From NCBI GenBank assembly GCA_013002175.1, contig JABDKP010000078.1:1-35681 (forward strand): a stretch of 35,681 nucleotides of DNA. The letters are read 5' to 3'. The translations under genes were made by a program, and so were the position numbers. The notes beneath the pieces were generated by a model, which was not told where the DNA came from, ran no database searches, and worked only from the letters and a program-made list of their open reading frames with translations. Below are positions 1 through 7,866 of the stretch, piece after piece (the first letter of the stretch is position 1; each line of letters starts with the position of its first letter). This stretch comes from Ilumatobacter sp. (GTDB lineage Bacteria > Actinomycetota > Acidimicrobiia > Acidimicrobiales > Ilumatobacteraceae).

Positions 1-2
1 TC

Positions 3-764
3 GCCGCCGACCGCACTGCGCTGGACATCACCGACGAGCGGGCGGTCAGGACGTTTCTCGCCGATGCCCGCCCCGACGCGGTGATCAACGCCGCCGCGTA
101 CACCGCCGTCGATGCGTGCGAGACGAACGAGGCCCATGCGCAGCTCGTCAACGGCACCGCGGTCGGCTGGGTCGGCGAGGCGGCTGCCGACATCGGCGCG
201 CACCTCGTCCACGTCAGCACCGACTACGTCTTCGACGGCACGCTCGACCGCCCGTACCGCGAGACCGACGCGACGAACCCGCAGTCCGCCTACGGCCGGA
301 CGAAGCTCGCCGGCGAGCAGGCGGCCGGTCCGCGGGCCACGATTGCGAGGACGTCGTGGGTGTGTGGCGAACACGGCGACAACATGGTCGAGCTCGTGTT
401 GCGGTTGGCCGCCGGGGACGCTGACCTCGCATTCGTCACCGACCAGCGCGGCTGCCCCACGTTCACCGCAGACCTCGCGCCCGCACTGCGCCGCCTCGCC
501 GTCGACCGGCGCGCCGGCGTGTACCACCTGACGAACCAGGGCGCGGTGTCCTGGTACGAGTTCGTCCGGGAGATCCTCGCCGCAGCCGGCCGCGACCCCG
601 CCCGCGTACGGCCGATCACCACCGCCGAACTCGACCCACCACGACCGGCGCCACGGCCCGCGAACAGCGTGCTCGACAATGCCGCCTGGCGGGCCGACGG
701 CGAGGTGCTGCTGCGTGACTTCCGTACACCGCTCGCGGAACTCGTTGCAGTACTTTCCCGATGA
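3..764 (+). CDS. rfbD: dTDP-4-dehydrorhamnose reductase (5' end outside the window)
   Basis: This enzyme makes the last NAD(P)H-dependent step to dTDP-L-rhamnose, a cytoplasmic precursor for cell-wall or surface glycans. The reading frame is open from base 3 and already reads LDITDERAV, so the N-terminal Rossmann glycine motif lies before the window. Visible family marks are VINAAAYTAVD, the STDYVFDG strand carrying the catalytic Ser/Thr, and the YxxxK pair in SAYGRTKLAGEQ. The C-terminal part (RPANSVLDN) is typical of RmlD substrate-binding domains. The stop overlaps the start of the next gene by ATGA, so the two are probably co-translated. In mycobacteria rmlD lies close to a glycosyltransferase and manC-type gene, as it does here. 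Confidence 0.93.
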   Translation, partial: AADRTALDITDERAVRTFLADARPDAVINAAAYTAVDACETNEAHAQLVNGTAVGWVGEAAADIGAHLVHVSTDYVFDGTLDRPYRETDATNPQSAYGRTKLAGEQAAGPRATIARTSWVCGEHGDNMVELVLRLAAGDADLAFVTDQRGCPTFTADLAPALRRLAVDRRAGVYHLTNQGAVSWYEFVREILAAAGRDPARVRPITTAELDPPRPAPRPANSVLDNAAWRADGEVLLRDFRTPLAELVAVLSR

Positions 765-1333
765 CGATGGGCTTCACCCGTGCCGAGCTGGAGTCGTACC
801 GCGATGCGACCGTCCCCGACCTGATCGGGCCGGACCTCCGCCTGCTGTTCGTCGGCATCAACCCGGGATTGTGGACCGCGGCGACCCAGACCCACTTCGC
901 GTACCCCGGCAACCGGTTCTACCCCGCCCTCCTGCGGGCAGGGATCATCGAGCGCGAGATCGACTGCGGCGTCGGGATGACCGCTGATGACCGCGTGTAC
1001 TTCCTCGACCGTGGCCTCGGCATCTCGAACGTCGCGCACCGCGCCACCGCCAAAGCGTCCGAACTCACCCCGGACGAGTTGCGCGAGGGCGGCGAGCAGC
1101 TGCGGGCGCTCGTCCGCGAAAGGCGGCCGGCCGTCGTCGCGATCGCCGGCATCACCGCGTACCGAACCGCATTCGGCCGGCGCGATGCGGTGATGGGGGA
1201 GCAGGCCGACGGTTTCGAGGGGTCCCGGCTGTGGGTCGTCCCGAACCCGAGTGGGCTCAACGCCCACGAAACCGTCGAGTCCCTGGCGGCCGCGTACCGC
1301 GAGCCTGCGCTCGCCGCGGGCGTCGTGGCGTGA
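761..1333 (+). CDS. mug: Mismatch-specific uracil/thymine DNA glycosylase (Mug/TDG family)
   Basis: A base-excision repair glycosylase that removes U or T mispaired with G. The protein has 190 residues, against about 168 in E. coli Mug. It carries motif 1, GINPGLWTA (residues 32-40), whose Asn34 matches the catalytic Asn of the family, the adjoining PGNRFYP segment, and motif 2, NPSGLN (162-167), which inserts into DNA. The ATG overlaps the rfbD stop (ATGA), and that overlap decides the start over the ATG two codons later. A repair enzyme translated together with a rhamnose gene is functionally unrelated and probably reflects genome packing. The gene ends 7 bases before the convergent fcl gene, leaving no room for a separate terminator. 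Confidence 0.93.
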   Translation: MTMGFTRAELESYRDATVPDLIGPDLRLLFVGINPGLWTAATQTHFAYPGNRFYPALLRAGIIEREIDCGVGMTADDRVYFLDRGLGISNVAHRATAKASELTPDELREGGEQLRALVRERRPAVVAIAGITAYRTAFGRRDAVMGEQADGFEGSRLWVVPNPSGLNAHETVESLAAAYREPALAAGVVA

Positions 1334-1340
1334 GCGCGGC

Positions 1341-2312
1341 TCAGGCCGACGGGTCGCGCTCGGCTTCGGCGCGGTGTGCGAGATACCAGTCGATCGTGGC
1401 CCGCAGACCGTCCTCGAACGGCATTGCCGGCCGCCAACCGAGTCGTTCGTTCGCGCGCGCACCGTCGACACCGCGGCGGGGTTGACCGTCCGGCTTGGAG
1501 GAATCCCACGTGAGTTCGCCGGAGAAGCCGACGAGCCGCGCGATCGTCTCGACCGTCTCCGTGATCGTGATCTCGCGATCAGCGCCGAGGTTCAGCGGCT
1601 CGACCGTCAGGTCGTCGGAGCGCTCGGCGGCAGCGAGCACGATCGCGGCGGCTGCGTCGTCGACGTAGAGGTACTCGCGCGACGCCGCCCCGGTGCCCCA
1701 CACGTCCACGCTCGGCAGGCCGGCCTCACGAGCGTCCACGCACTTCTTGATCAGGGCCGGGATCACATGCGAGACGCTGGGATGGAATTTGTCGCCCGGG
1801 CCGTACAGGTTGGTGGGGATGACGTACGCGAACCGCTGGCCGTACTGCTGGGCGTTGACCTGCGCGTGCACGAGATGCGCCTTCTTGGCGATGCCGTACG
1901 GCGCGTTGGTCTCTTCGGGGTAGCCGTTCCACAGGTCGTCCTCCGAGAACGGCACCGGCGTGAACTTCGGATACGAGCAGACGGTGCCGACCAGCACGGT
2001 CTTCTCGACGCCGGGCGTGTGCCGCGCCGCTTCGATGAGGTGCGTACCCATCAGCAGGTTGGAGAGGTACAGCGGCGCCGGCTGCGCCAAGTTGAAGCCG
2101 ATCCCACCGACGCGTGCGGCGAGGTGGATCACGTCGGTCGGGCGGTGGGCTGCCAGCATCGCCGTCGCGGCGCCGGGCTCGGTGAGGTCGTACTCGTCGT
2201 GCCCCGGGGCGGCGACGTCGGCGCCCTCGGCGCGGAGCCGGTCGACGACGCGCCGCCCGAGGAACCCGGAGCCGCCGGTCACGACAACCCGACGGTGGCT
2301 CCAGAACGACAT
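1341..2312 (-). CDS. fcl: GDP-L-fucose synthase (GDP-4-keto-6-deoxymannose epimerase/reductase)
   Basis: Converts GDP-4-keto-6-deoxy-mannose to GDP-L-fucose, the step after Gmd, in the cytoplasm. Its 323 residues match the family length (E. coli 321). It shows the NADP-binding GGSGFLG motif near residue 13, the family signature HLAARVGGIGFN, a GTVCSYPK segment equivalent to GSSCIYPK, and the YGIAK catalytic Tyr-Lys pair. The catalytic Ser position appears to be Thr, a conservative change. LYGPGDKFHP and the C-terminal DGQPRRGVD are also typical. The ATG at 2312 is supported by a TATCCT box 7 nt upstream. The partner gmd lies at 10956, so the pathway is complete but scattered. Confidence 0.94.
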   Translation of the reverse strand: MSFWSHRRVVVTGGSGFLGRRVVDRLRAEGADVAAPGHDEYDLTEPGAATAMLAAHRPTDVIHLAARVGGIGFNLAQPAPLYLSNLLMGTHLIEAARHTPGVEKTVLVGTVCSYPKFTPVPFSEDDLWNGYPEETNAPYGIAKKAHLVHAQVNAQQYGQRFAYVIPTNLYGPGDKFHPSVSHVIPALIKKCVDAREAGLPSVDVWGTGAASREYLYVDDAAAAIVLAAAERSDDLTVEPLNLGADREITITETVETIARLVGFSGELTWDSSKPDGQPRRGVDGARANERLGWRPAMPFEDGLRATIDWYLAHRAEAERDPSA

Positions 2313-2319
2313 CGCGGTG

Positions 2320-2325
2320 AGGATA
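2320..2325 (-). promoter_or_regulatory. -10 box TATCCT for a leaderless fcl mRNA
   Basis: On the minus strand TATCCT is followed by only 7 nt before the fcl ATG, so transcription would start at or very near the start codon. No Shine-Dalgarno sequence is present. Confidence 0.55.
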
Positions 2326-2368
2326 GTGAGCAGCCGACGCGATGGCGCGGCGTGCGATGATGGGGCGG

Positions 2369-3508
2369 GTGGGAGATGAATCAGGTGTCGAAACGGGTCC
2401 TCGCCCGGTGCGCGTCGCCTACACGGTCGAGCAGTGTTGGGATTCCAGCCCTGGCGGCACCGCTGTCGCGGCGCTGCGCATCGCCCACGAGCTCGCGGCG
2501 CTCAGCGATGACGTCGATGTCCGCCTCGTCGCCGGGAAGCACCTGCGGGTGCCGGACAAGCCGTACCGGCCCGCCGGAACGGTCGCGATGCTGCCGCTGG
2601 CGCGCCCGCTGCTGTACGAGACGTGGGTGCGCTGGAACTGGCCGAAGGTCGAGTCTGCAACCGGTGCCGTCGACGTCGCCCATGCCACCGGGCTGATCCC
2701 GTGCGGGACGGCGGCGCCCCTCGTCGTGACGCTGCACGACGTCGCCTTCCTCCACTCGCCGCAGCAGTTCACCGCGCACGGGGTGCGGATCATGACGAAG
2801 GCACTCGACGTCATTCGAGACCGCACCGATCGGGTGCTCGTGCCGAGCGCGGCGACCCTCGGCGACTGCCTGGAGGCCGGCATCGCGGCGGACCGTCTCC
2901 GGGTGGTTCCGCTGGGTGTCGATGTCGAGCCGGCGTCGCCGTCCTCGATCGAACGTGTCGTCCGCCGGTACGAACTCCCTGACGAGTTCGTACTGTTCGT
3001 CGGCACGCTGCAGCCGCGCAAGAACTTGGCGCGCCTGGTCGCCGCCATGGCCGCTCGCCGGTCCACCCAGGCATTGGTCGTCGTCGGAGCGCAGGGCTGG
3101 GGCGATGACGTCGACGTCGCCCGCAGTGACGTCGACGTGCGCTTCCTCGGGTTCGTCCCTGACGACGACCTCGGACCGATCTATGCGGCCGCCGGCGTCT
3201 TTGCCTATCCGAGCGAGCGCGAAGGGTTCGGGCTGCCGGTCGCCGAGGCGATGGCCCAGGCGACACCGGTCGTCACGAGCGCCGGGACGTCGACCGAGGA
3301 GGTCGCGGGCGGTGCGGCCGTGTTGGTCGACCCGTTCGACGTGCGCTCGATCGCCGACGGCATCGACGCCGCGTTCGACCAGCGCGTCGAACTCGCCGCC
3401 CGGTCGGTGGCACGCGTGCGCGAACTGTCGTGGGCGAGCGCGGCACGGCGTACCCTTGACGTCTACCGGGAACTCGCCGACGGCGGCGGGCCGGCGGCGG
3501 CACAATGA
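2369..3508 (+). CDS. GT4 family glycosyltransferase (first of three)
   Basis: A retaining GT-B glycosyltransferase that probably adds a hexose from a nucleotide sugar to an envelope glycan; donor and acceptor cannot be read from the sequence. The N-terminal acceptor domain starts VRVAYTVEQ and contains HDVAFLHSP. The C-terminal donor domain has GTLQPRKNL, with the phosphate-binding Lys, and the EGFGLPVAE E-x7-E motif. The start is uncertain. In-frame choices are ATG 2342, 2357 and 2360 and GTG 2369 and 2408. GTG 2369 is preferred because GATGAT ends 7 nt before it, the spacing seen at other genes here. It overlaps the next gene by ATGA, forming a three-gene transcription unit. Confidence 0.88.
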   Translation: MGDESGVETGPRPVRVAYTVEQCWDSSPGGTAVAALRIAHELAALSDDVDVRLVAGKHLRVPDKPYRPAGTVAMLPLARPLLYETWVRWNWPKVESATGAVDVAHATGLIPCGTAAPLVVTLHDVAFLHSPQQFTAHGVRIMTKALDVIRDRTDRVLVPSAATLGDCLEAGIAADRLRVVPLGVDVEPASPSSIERVVRRYELPDEFVLFVGTLQPRKNLARLVAAMAARRSTQALVVVGAQGWGDDVDVARSDVDVRFLGFVPDDDLGPIYAAAGVFAYPSEREGFGLPVAEAMAQATPVVTSAGTSTEEVAGGAAVLVDPFDVRSIADGIDAAFDQRVELAARSVARVRELSWASAARRTLDVYRELADGGGPAAAQ

Positions 3509-4662
3509 CTGATCAACTCGTTCATCCAGGTGACCCGGGCAACACGCGGCTGGCCGCAGTCGGCGTGGCGGTCAACCTGCTGTGGTGCGTGCCGGGTCAG
3601 GTCGGCGGGTCCGAGGAGTACCTGGTCCGGCAGTTGACCGGACTCGCCGCGCAGCGCTCCGAGTTCCTCCCCACGCTGTACGTCGTTCCGGCGTTCGTCG
3701 ACGCGCACCCCGATCTGGCCGAGGTGTTCCCGATCGCGGTCGCCGGCGTCAGCGGGAGCGATCGGCCCAGGCGGGTCCTCGCCGAGCACACGTGGCTGCG
3801 CCGGCGGACACGCTCCGCCGAGCTCGTTCATCACGGCGGCGGAACCGTGCCCGCAGTGGGCACGCGGCCGGCCCTGCTGACGATCCACGACCTGCAGTAT
3901 CTCAGCCATCCCGAGTATGCGTCGCGCCGGAAGTTGCGCTACCTCCGCCGGATGGTGCCCCGGTCGGTACGGCGCGCGGCAGTCGTCGCAACGCCGTCCG
4001 AGTGGGTCAGGGCGACGGTGATCGACTCGTTCGGCGTCGATGCCGAACGCGTGGTCGTCGTCCCGCACGGCGTCGAGGCGACGATCGGTGCTGACGCGCC
4101 GAGCGAGTTCGAGCTGCGGCGCGACTACGGCCTCGGGGCCGGCAGGGTGGTCGTCTTCCCGGCGATCACCCACCCGCACAAGGGCCACGAGTTCCTGTTG
4201 GACGTCATGGCCCGGCACTGGGATGACCCCGATCTGCGGCTCGTCCTGCTCGGTGGGGCGGGCTCGGCGGATCGTCAGGTCGAGGCGAAGATCGCCGCGC
4301 TCGGTCTCGACCGACGCATCGTGCGGCCCGGCCGCGTGCCGGCGACGCACCGCGACGGGCTGATCGCGCTGGCCGACGCCCTGGTGTTCCCGAGTGAATA
4401 CGAGGGATTCGGCGCCCCCGTCGTCGAAGCGATGGCCCTCGGCACGCCGGTGATCGCCGCCGATCAGCCCGCGGTGGTCGAAGTGCTGGGCGACGCCGGC
4501 ATCGTCGTCGCCCGCGATCTCGACGCCTGGGCCGGCGTGCTGGAAACGGCCGTCGACCGGCGTGCCGAGCTGATTGCGCTCGGCCGGCGGCGGGCCCTGG
4601 AGTACACCGCCGTCAAGTCCGGCGCCGCGCTCGCCGCCGCGTATCGCCGCGCGCTGCAGTGA
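3505..4662 (+). CDS. GT4 family glycosyltransferase (second of three)
   Basis: A 385-residue GT-B enzyme, probably acting on the cytoplasmic face of the membrane in polysaccharide assembly. The N-terminal domain has the GGSEEYLVRQL segment that follows the glycine loop in this family, then HDLQYLSHPEY. The C-terminal domain has THPHKGHEFLL and the E-x7-E motif in EGFGAPVVEAMALGTPV. It is mannosyl- or rhamnosyltransferase-like in overall sequence, but substrate assignment from sequence alone is not safe. The start ATG overlaps the previous stop (ATGA) and its own stop overlaps the following GTG (GTGA), so all three glycosyltransferases are likely made in fixed ratio by translational coupling. 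Confidence 0.9.
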   Translation: MTDQLVHPGDPGNTRLAAVGVAVNLLWCVPGQVGGSEEYLVRQLTGLAAQRSEFLPTLYVVPAFVDAHPDLAEVFPIAVAGVSGSDRPRRVLAEHTWLRRRTRSAELVHHGGGTVPAVGTRPALLTIHDLQYLSHPEYASRRKLRYLRRMVPRSVRRAAVVATPSEWVRATVIDSFGVDAERVVVVPHGVEATIGADAPSEFELRRDYGLGAGRVVVFPAITHPHKGHEFLLDVMARHWDDPDLRLVLLGGAGSADRQVEAKIAALGLDRRIVRPGRVPATHRDGLIALADALVFPSEYEGFGAPVVEAMALGTPVIAADQPAVVEVLGDAGIVVARDLDAWAGVLETAVDRRAELIALGRRRALEYTAVKSGAALAAAYRRALQ

Positions 4663-5927
4663 CGGCGACATCGGGCCCGCCCGCGACGACGCTGGTCGTG
4701 CTGTGTCCGCACTTCGAGCCCGACACCGCCCCGACCGGCACGGTGATGACCCGAATCGTCGCCGAGTTGGTGGAACGCGGCCACCAGGTGCATGTCGTCA
4801 CGTCGCTCCCGTGGTATCGCGCCCATGCGATCGAACCCGGATGGCAGGGGCGGCGCGTCCGGCGCGAAGCGACCTCGTGGGGCTCGATCACCCGCATCGA
4901 TCCGTTCGCCGGCGACGACAAGGCGAACCTCGTGCGCCGAGCCCTCGGGTTCGCGGCGTTCTCGGTGCTCGCCGGATGGCGCGGGCTCCGTGCCGGAGGA
5001 CGGCTGCGCAGCGTCGACGGCGTCATCGCGATGTCGCCGCCGCTCACGCTCGGCCTCACCGGACGGCTGGTCGCATGGCTGCGCGGCGCAGGCCTCGTGT
5101 TCAACATCCAAGACGTGTTCCCGGACGCCGCGATCCGGACCGGCGCGATCTCGAACCGGCTGGTCATCGTTCTCGCGCTCGCCCTCGAACGATGGTCCTA
5201 CCGCGCCGCGGACGCGGTCACCGTGCTGTCCGAGGACCTGCGGGTGAACGTCGTCGCCAAGCTGCCGCCGCGCCGCACCGACACGGTTCACGTGATCCCG
5301 AACTTCGTCGACACCGACGCCATCCGCCCGCAGGACCGGATGACCGATCATCGTGAGACGCTCGGACTCGGCGACCGGCCGGTGGTGATGTACGCGGGCA
5401 ACATCGGCTTCTCGCAATCGCTCGATCTCGTCGTGTTCGCCGCCCGAGCCCTTCCCGAGGTGCAGTTCGTGATCTCCGGGGAGGGCGCCGCCAAGGCCAC
5501 CCTCGCCGCCGAGGCGGCCTCGCTGCCGAATCTGCACGTCGGCGGATTCGTGGCAGCCGAATTTCTGCCCGACTTGCTCGCGACCGGCGATGTCCACGTC
5601 GTGCCGCTGAAGCGTGGCCTCGGCAACGTCTCGGTGCCGTCGAAGGCCTACTCGATCATGGCGGCGGCCCGTCCGATCGTCGCCGCGATCGACGCGGGCA
5701 CCGCAATCCCGCAGATCCTCGCCGAATCCGGCGGCGGCATCGCGGTCGAGCCCGATGACCACGACGCGTTCGTCGACGCGCTCCGCCGGATGCTCGCCGA
5801 CCCGGTCGAGGCGGCCGAGATGGGTCGGCTGGGCCGGCGGTGGGTCGAACGGGAGGCGTCGCCCGCCGCGGTCGGCGAGGCCTATGACCAGTTGGTTCGG
5901 GGACTGGTGACGCGCGCCGACCCCTGA
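4659..5927 (+). CDS. GT4 family glycosyltransferase, WbuB/WcaI-like (third of three)
   Basis: A 422-residue GT-B enzyme. The opening LCPHFEPDTAPTG, with VTSLPWY soon after, and a mid-protein NIQDVFPDAA resemble WbuB/WcaI-type transferases that use fucose or N-acetylfucosamine donors in O-antigen and colanic acid synthesis. That similarity is recalled, not computed. A fucose-type donor would suit the nearby fcl and gmd genes. The donor domain has MYAGNIGFSQSLD and VPSKAYSIMAAARPIVA, where SKAYSIMA replaces the more usual EGFG-type motif, as in this subfamily. The GTG start overlaps the preceding stop (GTGA). The next gene begins 32 bases downstream and has its own -10 box. Confidence 0.88.
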   Translation: MTATSGPPATTLVVLCPHFEPDTAPTGTVMTRIVAELVERGHQVHVVTSLPWYRAHAIEPGWQGRRVRREATSWGSITRIDPFAGDDKANLVRRALGFAAFSVLAGWRGLRAGGRLRSVDGVIAMSPPLTLGLTGRLVAWLRGAGLVFNIQDVFPDAAIRTGAISNRLVIVLALALERWSYRAADAVTVLSEDLRVNVVAKLPPRRTDTVHVIPNFVDTDAIRPQDRMTDHRETLGLGDRPVVMYAGNIGFSQSLDLVVFAARALPEVQFVISGEGAAKATLAAEAASLPNLHVGGFVAAEFLPDLLATGDVHVVPLKRGLGNVSVPSKAYSIMAAARPIVAAIDAGTAIPQILAESGGGIAVEPDDHDAFVDALRRMLADPVEAAEMGRLGRRWVEREASPAAVGEAYDQLVRGLVTRADP

Positions 5928-5944
5928 TCGGTGATGCGGACCGA

Positions 5945-5950
5945 TAGCCT
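5945..5950 (+). promoter_or_regulatory. -10 box TAGCCT before the His-rich membrane protein gene
   Basis: TAGCCT lies 9 nt before the GTG at 5960 and supports that start and a leaderless message. It would also give the two-gene unit its own promoter inside the larger plus-strand cluster. Confidence 0.5.
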
Positions 5951-5959
5951 CCGGTCCTC

Positions 5960-6847
5960 GTGGCACCCTCCTCGTCATCCACCAAGAAAGCTGCCAGGCT
6001 CGCCCAGAAGGGCAAGGGGCAGAAAATTCGCTTCCAGGGCGGAACGCTGTTCCCGATGGCCGTCGCCATCGTGATCGTGCTCGGCCTCGCGCTCGTCGTC
6101 TACGCCCGCGAGAGCCGACCGTCCGCCGACGCCTCCGACCCCCAGATCGGCGACCACTGGCACGTCGCATACGGGTTCAACATCTGCGGCACCTGGGTCC
6201 AGTTGGCGGGCAACGCCGAGGAAGTCGATTCGAACGGGCAGTTCATCAACCAGGACTTCGCTCGTACCGGGATCCACAGCCACGACGACGGGATCATCCA
6301 CTGGCATCCGAACTCGCGGGCGGCCGTCGGCCGGCGGGCGAAGCTCGACGTGTTCCTCGACGTCTACGACGTCGAGCTGACCCAGGACAAGTTGACGTTC
6401 CCCGAGGCCCAGCGCGGGGTGCTGCCGCCCGGGTTCGACGACGGCGTCTTCGAGGAGGGCGAGACGAAGTGCCTGGTCGACGGCAACGAGGAGGATGGGT
6501 CGCTGCAGGTCGTCGTGTGGGACAACTTCACCGACACCGATGGCGGCACCACGTTCGTCGCGGCCTTCGACAACATCCCCGTCGACCGTGATGCCAAGGT
6601 GTTCTCGATCGCGTTCGTCCCCGACGGCACCGATGTCGGGATGCCGCCGTGGGCCAGCGAGCTGCCCACCCTCGGCGCCGCCGACAGCGGCCAGCAGTTG
6701 CCCGACGGGCAGTTGTTCGGCGGGACGACGATCCCCGGCGACAGCGTCCCGGTGATCACCGCCGGCGTCAGCGACGACGGTTCGACCGATTCCACACCAC
6801 CGGCGACCGACCCGCCGGCGACGCAGCCACCGACGACCGACAGTTGA
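5960..6847 (+). CDS. Membrane-anchored protein with a DHWH / HSHDDG / HWH histidine motif
   Basis: A 295-residue protein of unknown function. A basic Ser/Lys-rich N-terminus (residues 1-30) is followed by one membrane segment (about 33-52), then an exported domain and a Thr/Pro-rich tail ending in TDPPATQPPTTDS. The domain opens with DHWHVAYGFNICG and continues with GIHSHDDGIIHWHP, giving at least six closely spaced histidines and acidic residues that could bind a metal. I recall similar DHWHxAYG / GIHTHGDGxIH domains in other actinobacterial hypothetical proteins but know no assigned role. Two cysteines (in ICG and ETKC) could form a disulfide outside the membrane. Its stop overlaps the ManC start (TGATG), tying expression to GDP-mannose synthesis. 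Confidence 0.8.
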   Translation: MAPSSSSTKKAARLAQKGKGQKIRFQGGTLFPMAVAIVIVLGLALVVYARESRPSADASDPQIGDHWHVAYGFNICGTWVQLAGNAEEVDSNGQFINQDFARTGIHSHDDGIIHWHPNSRAAVGRRAKLDVFLDVYDVELTQDKLTFPEAQRGVLPPGFDDGVFEEGETKCLVDGNEEDGSLQVVVWDNFTDTDGGTTFVAAFDNIPVDRDAKVFSIAFVPDGTDVGMPPWASELPTLGAADSGQQLPDGQLFGGTTIPGDSVPVITAGVSDDGSTDSTPPATDPPATQPPTTDS

Positions 6848-7848
6848 TGCGGGCCGTCGTCCTCGTCGGAGGCTTCGGGACCCGACTGCGACCGCTCACC
6901 GACACGATCCCGAAGCCGATGCTGCCCGTCGGCCACCGGCCGATGATCGCCCGGCTCGTCGACCGCCTCGCCGCGGGAGGCGTCACCGACGTCGTCTTGG
7001 CGCTCGGTTTCCGGCCCGAGCCGTTCGTCGAGGCGTTCCCCGACGGCCGCTGCGGCGACGTGGCGCTGACGTATGCGGTCGAGCCCGAGCCGCTCGACAC
7101 CGGCGGCGCGATCAAGTTCGCGGCCGAGTACGCCGGCATCAGCGAGACGTTCGTCGTCGCCAACGGTGACGTGCTCACCGACCTCGACGTCGGTGCGCTG
7201 GTCGCCGCCCACCGGCGGTGGGGGGCAGAGGCCACGCTGCATCTCATCGGCGTCGACGACCCGTCGGCATTCGGCGTCGTCGCGCTGGACGGCGACCGGA
7301 TCTCAGCGTTCGTCGAGAAGCCCGATCCGGGCACCGAGCCGACGAACCTGATCAACGCCGGTACCTACGTGTTCGAGCCGTCCGTGCTCGACCGGATCCC
7401 GTCCGGCGAACCGGTGTCGATCGAGCGCTCGACGTTTCCCGTGTTGGTCGAGCGGGGGTCGATGTACGGCGTGGCGACCGACGACTACTGGATCGACGCC
7501 GGCCGCCCGGACCTCTACCGTGCCGCCAACCTCGACCTCCTCGGTGGCGGCCGTCCGGGTCAGACCTGCAAGCCGGTCGCGTCGACGGCGGTCGTGGCGC
7601 GGTCGGCTGAGATCGTCAACAGCCTGATCGGCGAGCGGGCAACGGTCGGCGACGGCGCACGGGTGCATGACTCGGTCGTGCTGCCCGACGCAGCGGTCGC
7701 GCCCGGAGCGACCGTCGACGCGTCGCTCGTCATGGGTCGAATCGGCCGCAACGCCACGGTGCGGCGGGCGATCGTGGGTGCGGACGGCGAGGTCGAGGCC
7801 GATGCCTCGGTCGTCGACCGCTCCGTTCCGGACCCTTCCGCCGCCTGA
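6847..7848 (+). CDS. manC: Mannose-1-phosphate guanylyltransferase (ManC/ManB type, nucleotidyltransferase plus hexapeptide tail)
   Basis: Makes GDP-mannose from Man-1-P and GTP. The 333-residue protein begins with the nucleotide-binding signature GGFGTRLRPLT followed by PKPMLPV. It has the VVANGDVLTD metal-binding Asp strand, FVEKPD, and NAGTYVFEPSVL. Residues about 240-330 are built of short hexapeptide-like repeats (AEIVNSLIGERATVGDGA) that form a left-handed beta-helix. The sequence pattern follows the mycobacterial GDP-mannose pyrophosphorylase next to wbbL/rmlD, but an RmlA-like glucose-1-phosphate thymidylyltransferase activity cannot be excluded. The one-base stop/start overlap (TGATG) sets the ATG; a longer in-frame extension upstream only shadows the previous gene. 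Confidence 0.85.
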   Translation: MRAVVLVGGFGTRLRPLTDTIPKPMLPVGHRPMIARLVDRLAAGGVTDVVLALGFRPEPFVEAFPDGRCGDVALTYAVEPEPLDTGGAIKFAAEYAGISETFVVANGDVLTDLDVGALVAAHRRWGAEATLHLIGVDDPSAFGVVALDGDRISAFVEKPDPGTEPTNLINAGTYVFEPSVLDRIPSGEPVSIERSTFPVLVERGSMYGVATDDYWIDAGRPDLYRAANLDLLGGGRPGQTCKPVASTAVVARSAEIVNSLIGERATVGDGARVHDSVVLPDAAVAPGATVDASLVMGRIGRNATVRRAIVGADGEVEADASVVDRSVPDPSAA

Positions 7849-7854
7849 TCGGCG

Positions 7855-7860
7855 TAGGTT
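7855..7860 (+). promoter_or_regulatory. -10 box TAGGTT before the SDR-like gene
   Basis: TAGGTT ends 6 nt before ATG 7867. It supports that ATG and a leaderless transcript separate from manC. Confidence 0.5.
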
Positions 7861-7866
7861 CGTGGC

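Noticed and set aside
1251..2360. 369-codon plus-strand frame between mug and the first GT4 gene
   Set aside because: Antisense to fcl, whose length and motifs match GDP-fucose synthase closely.
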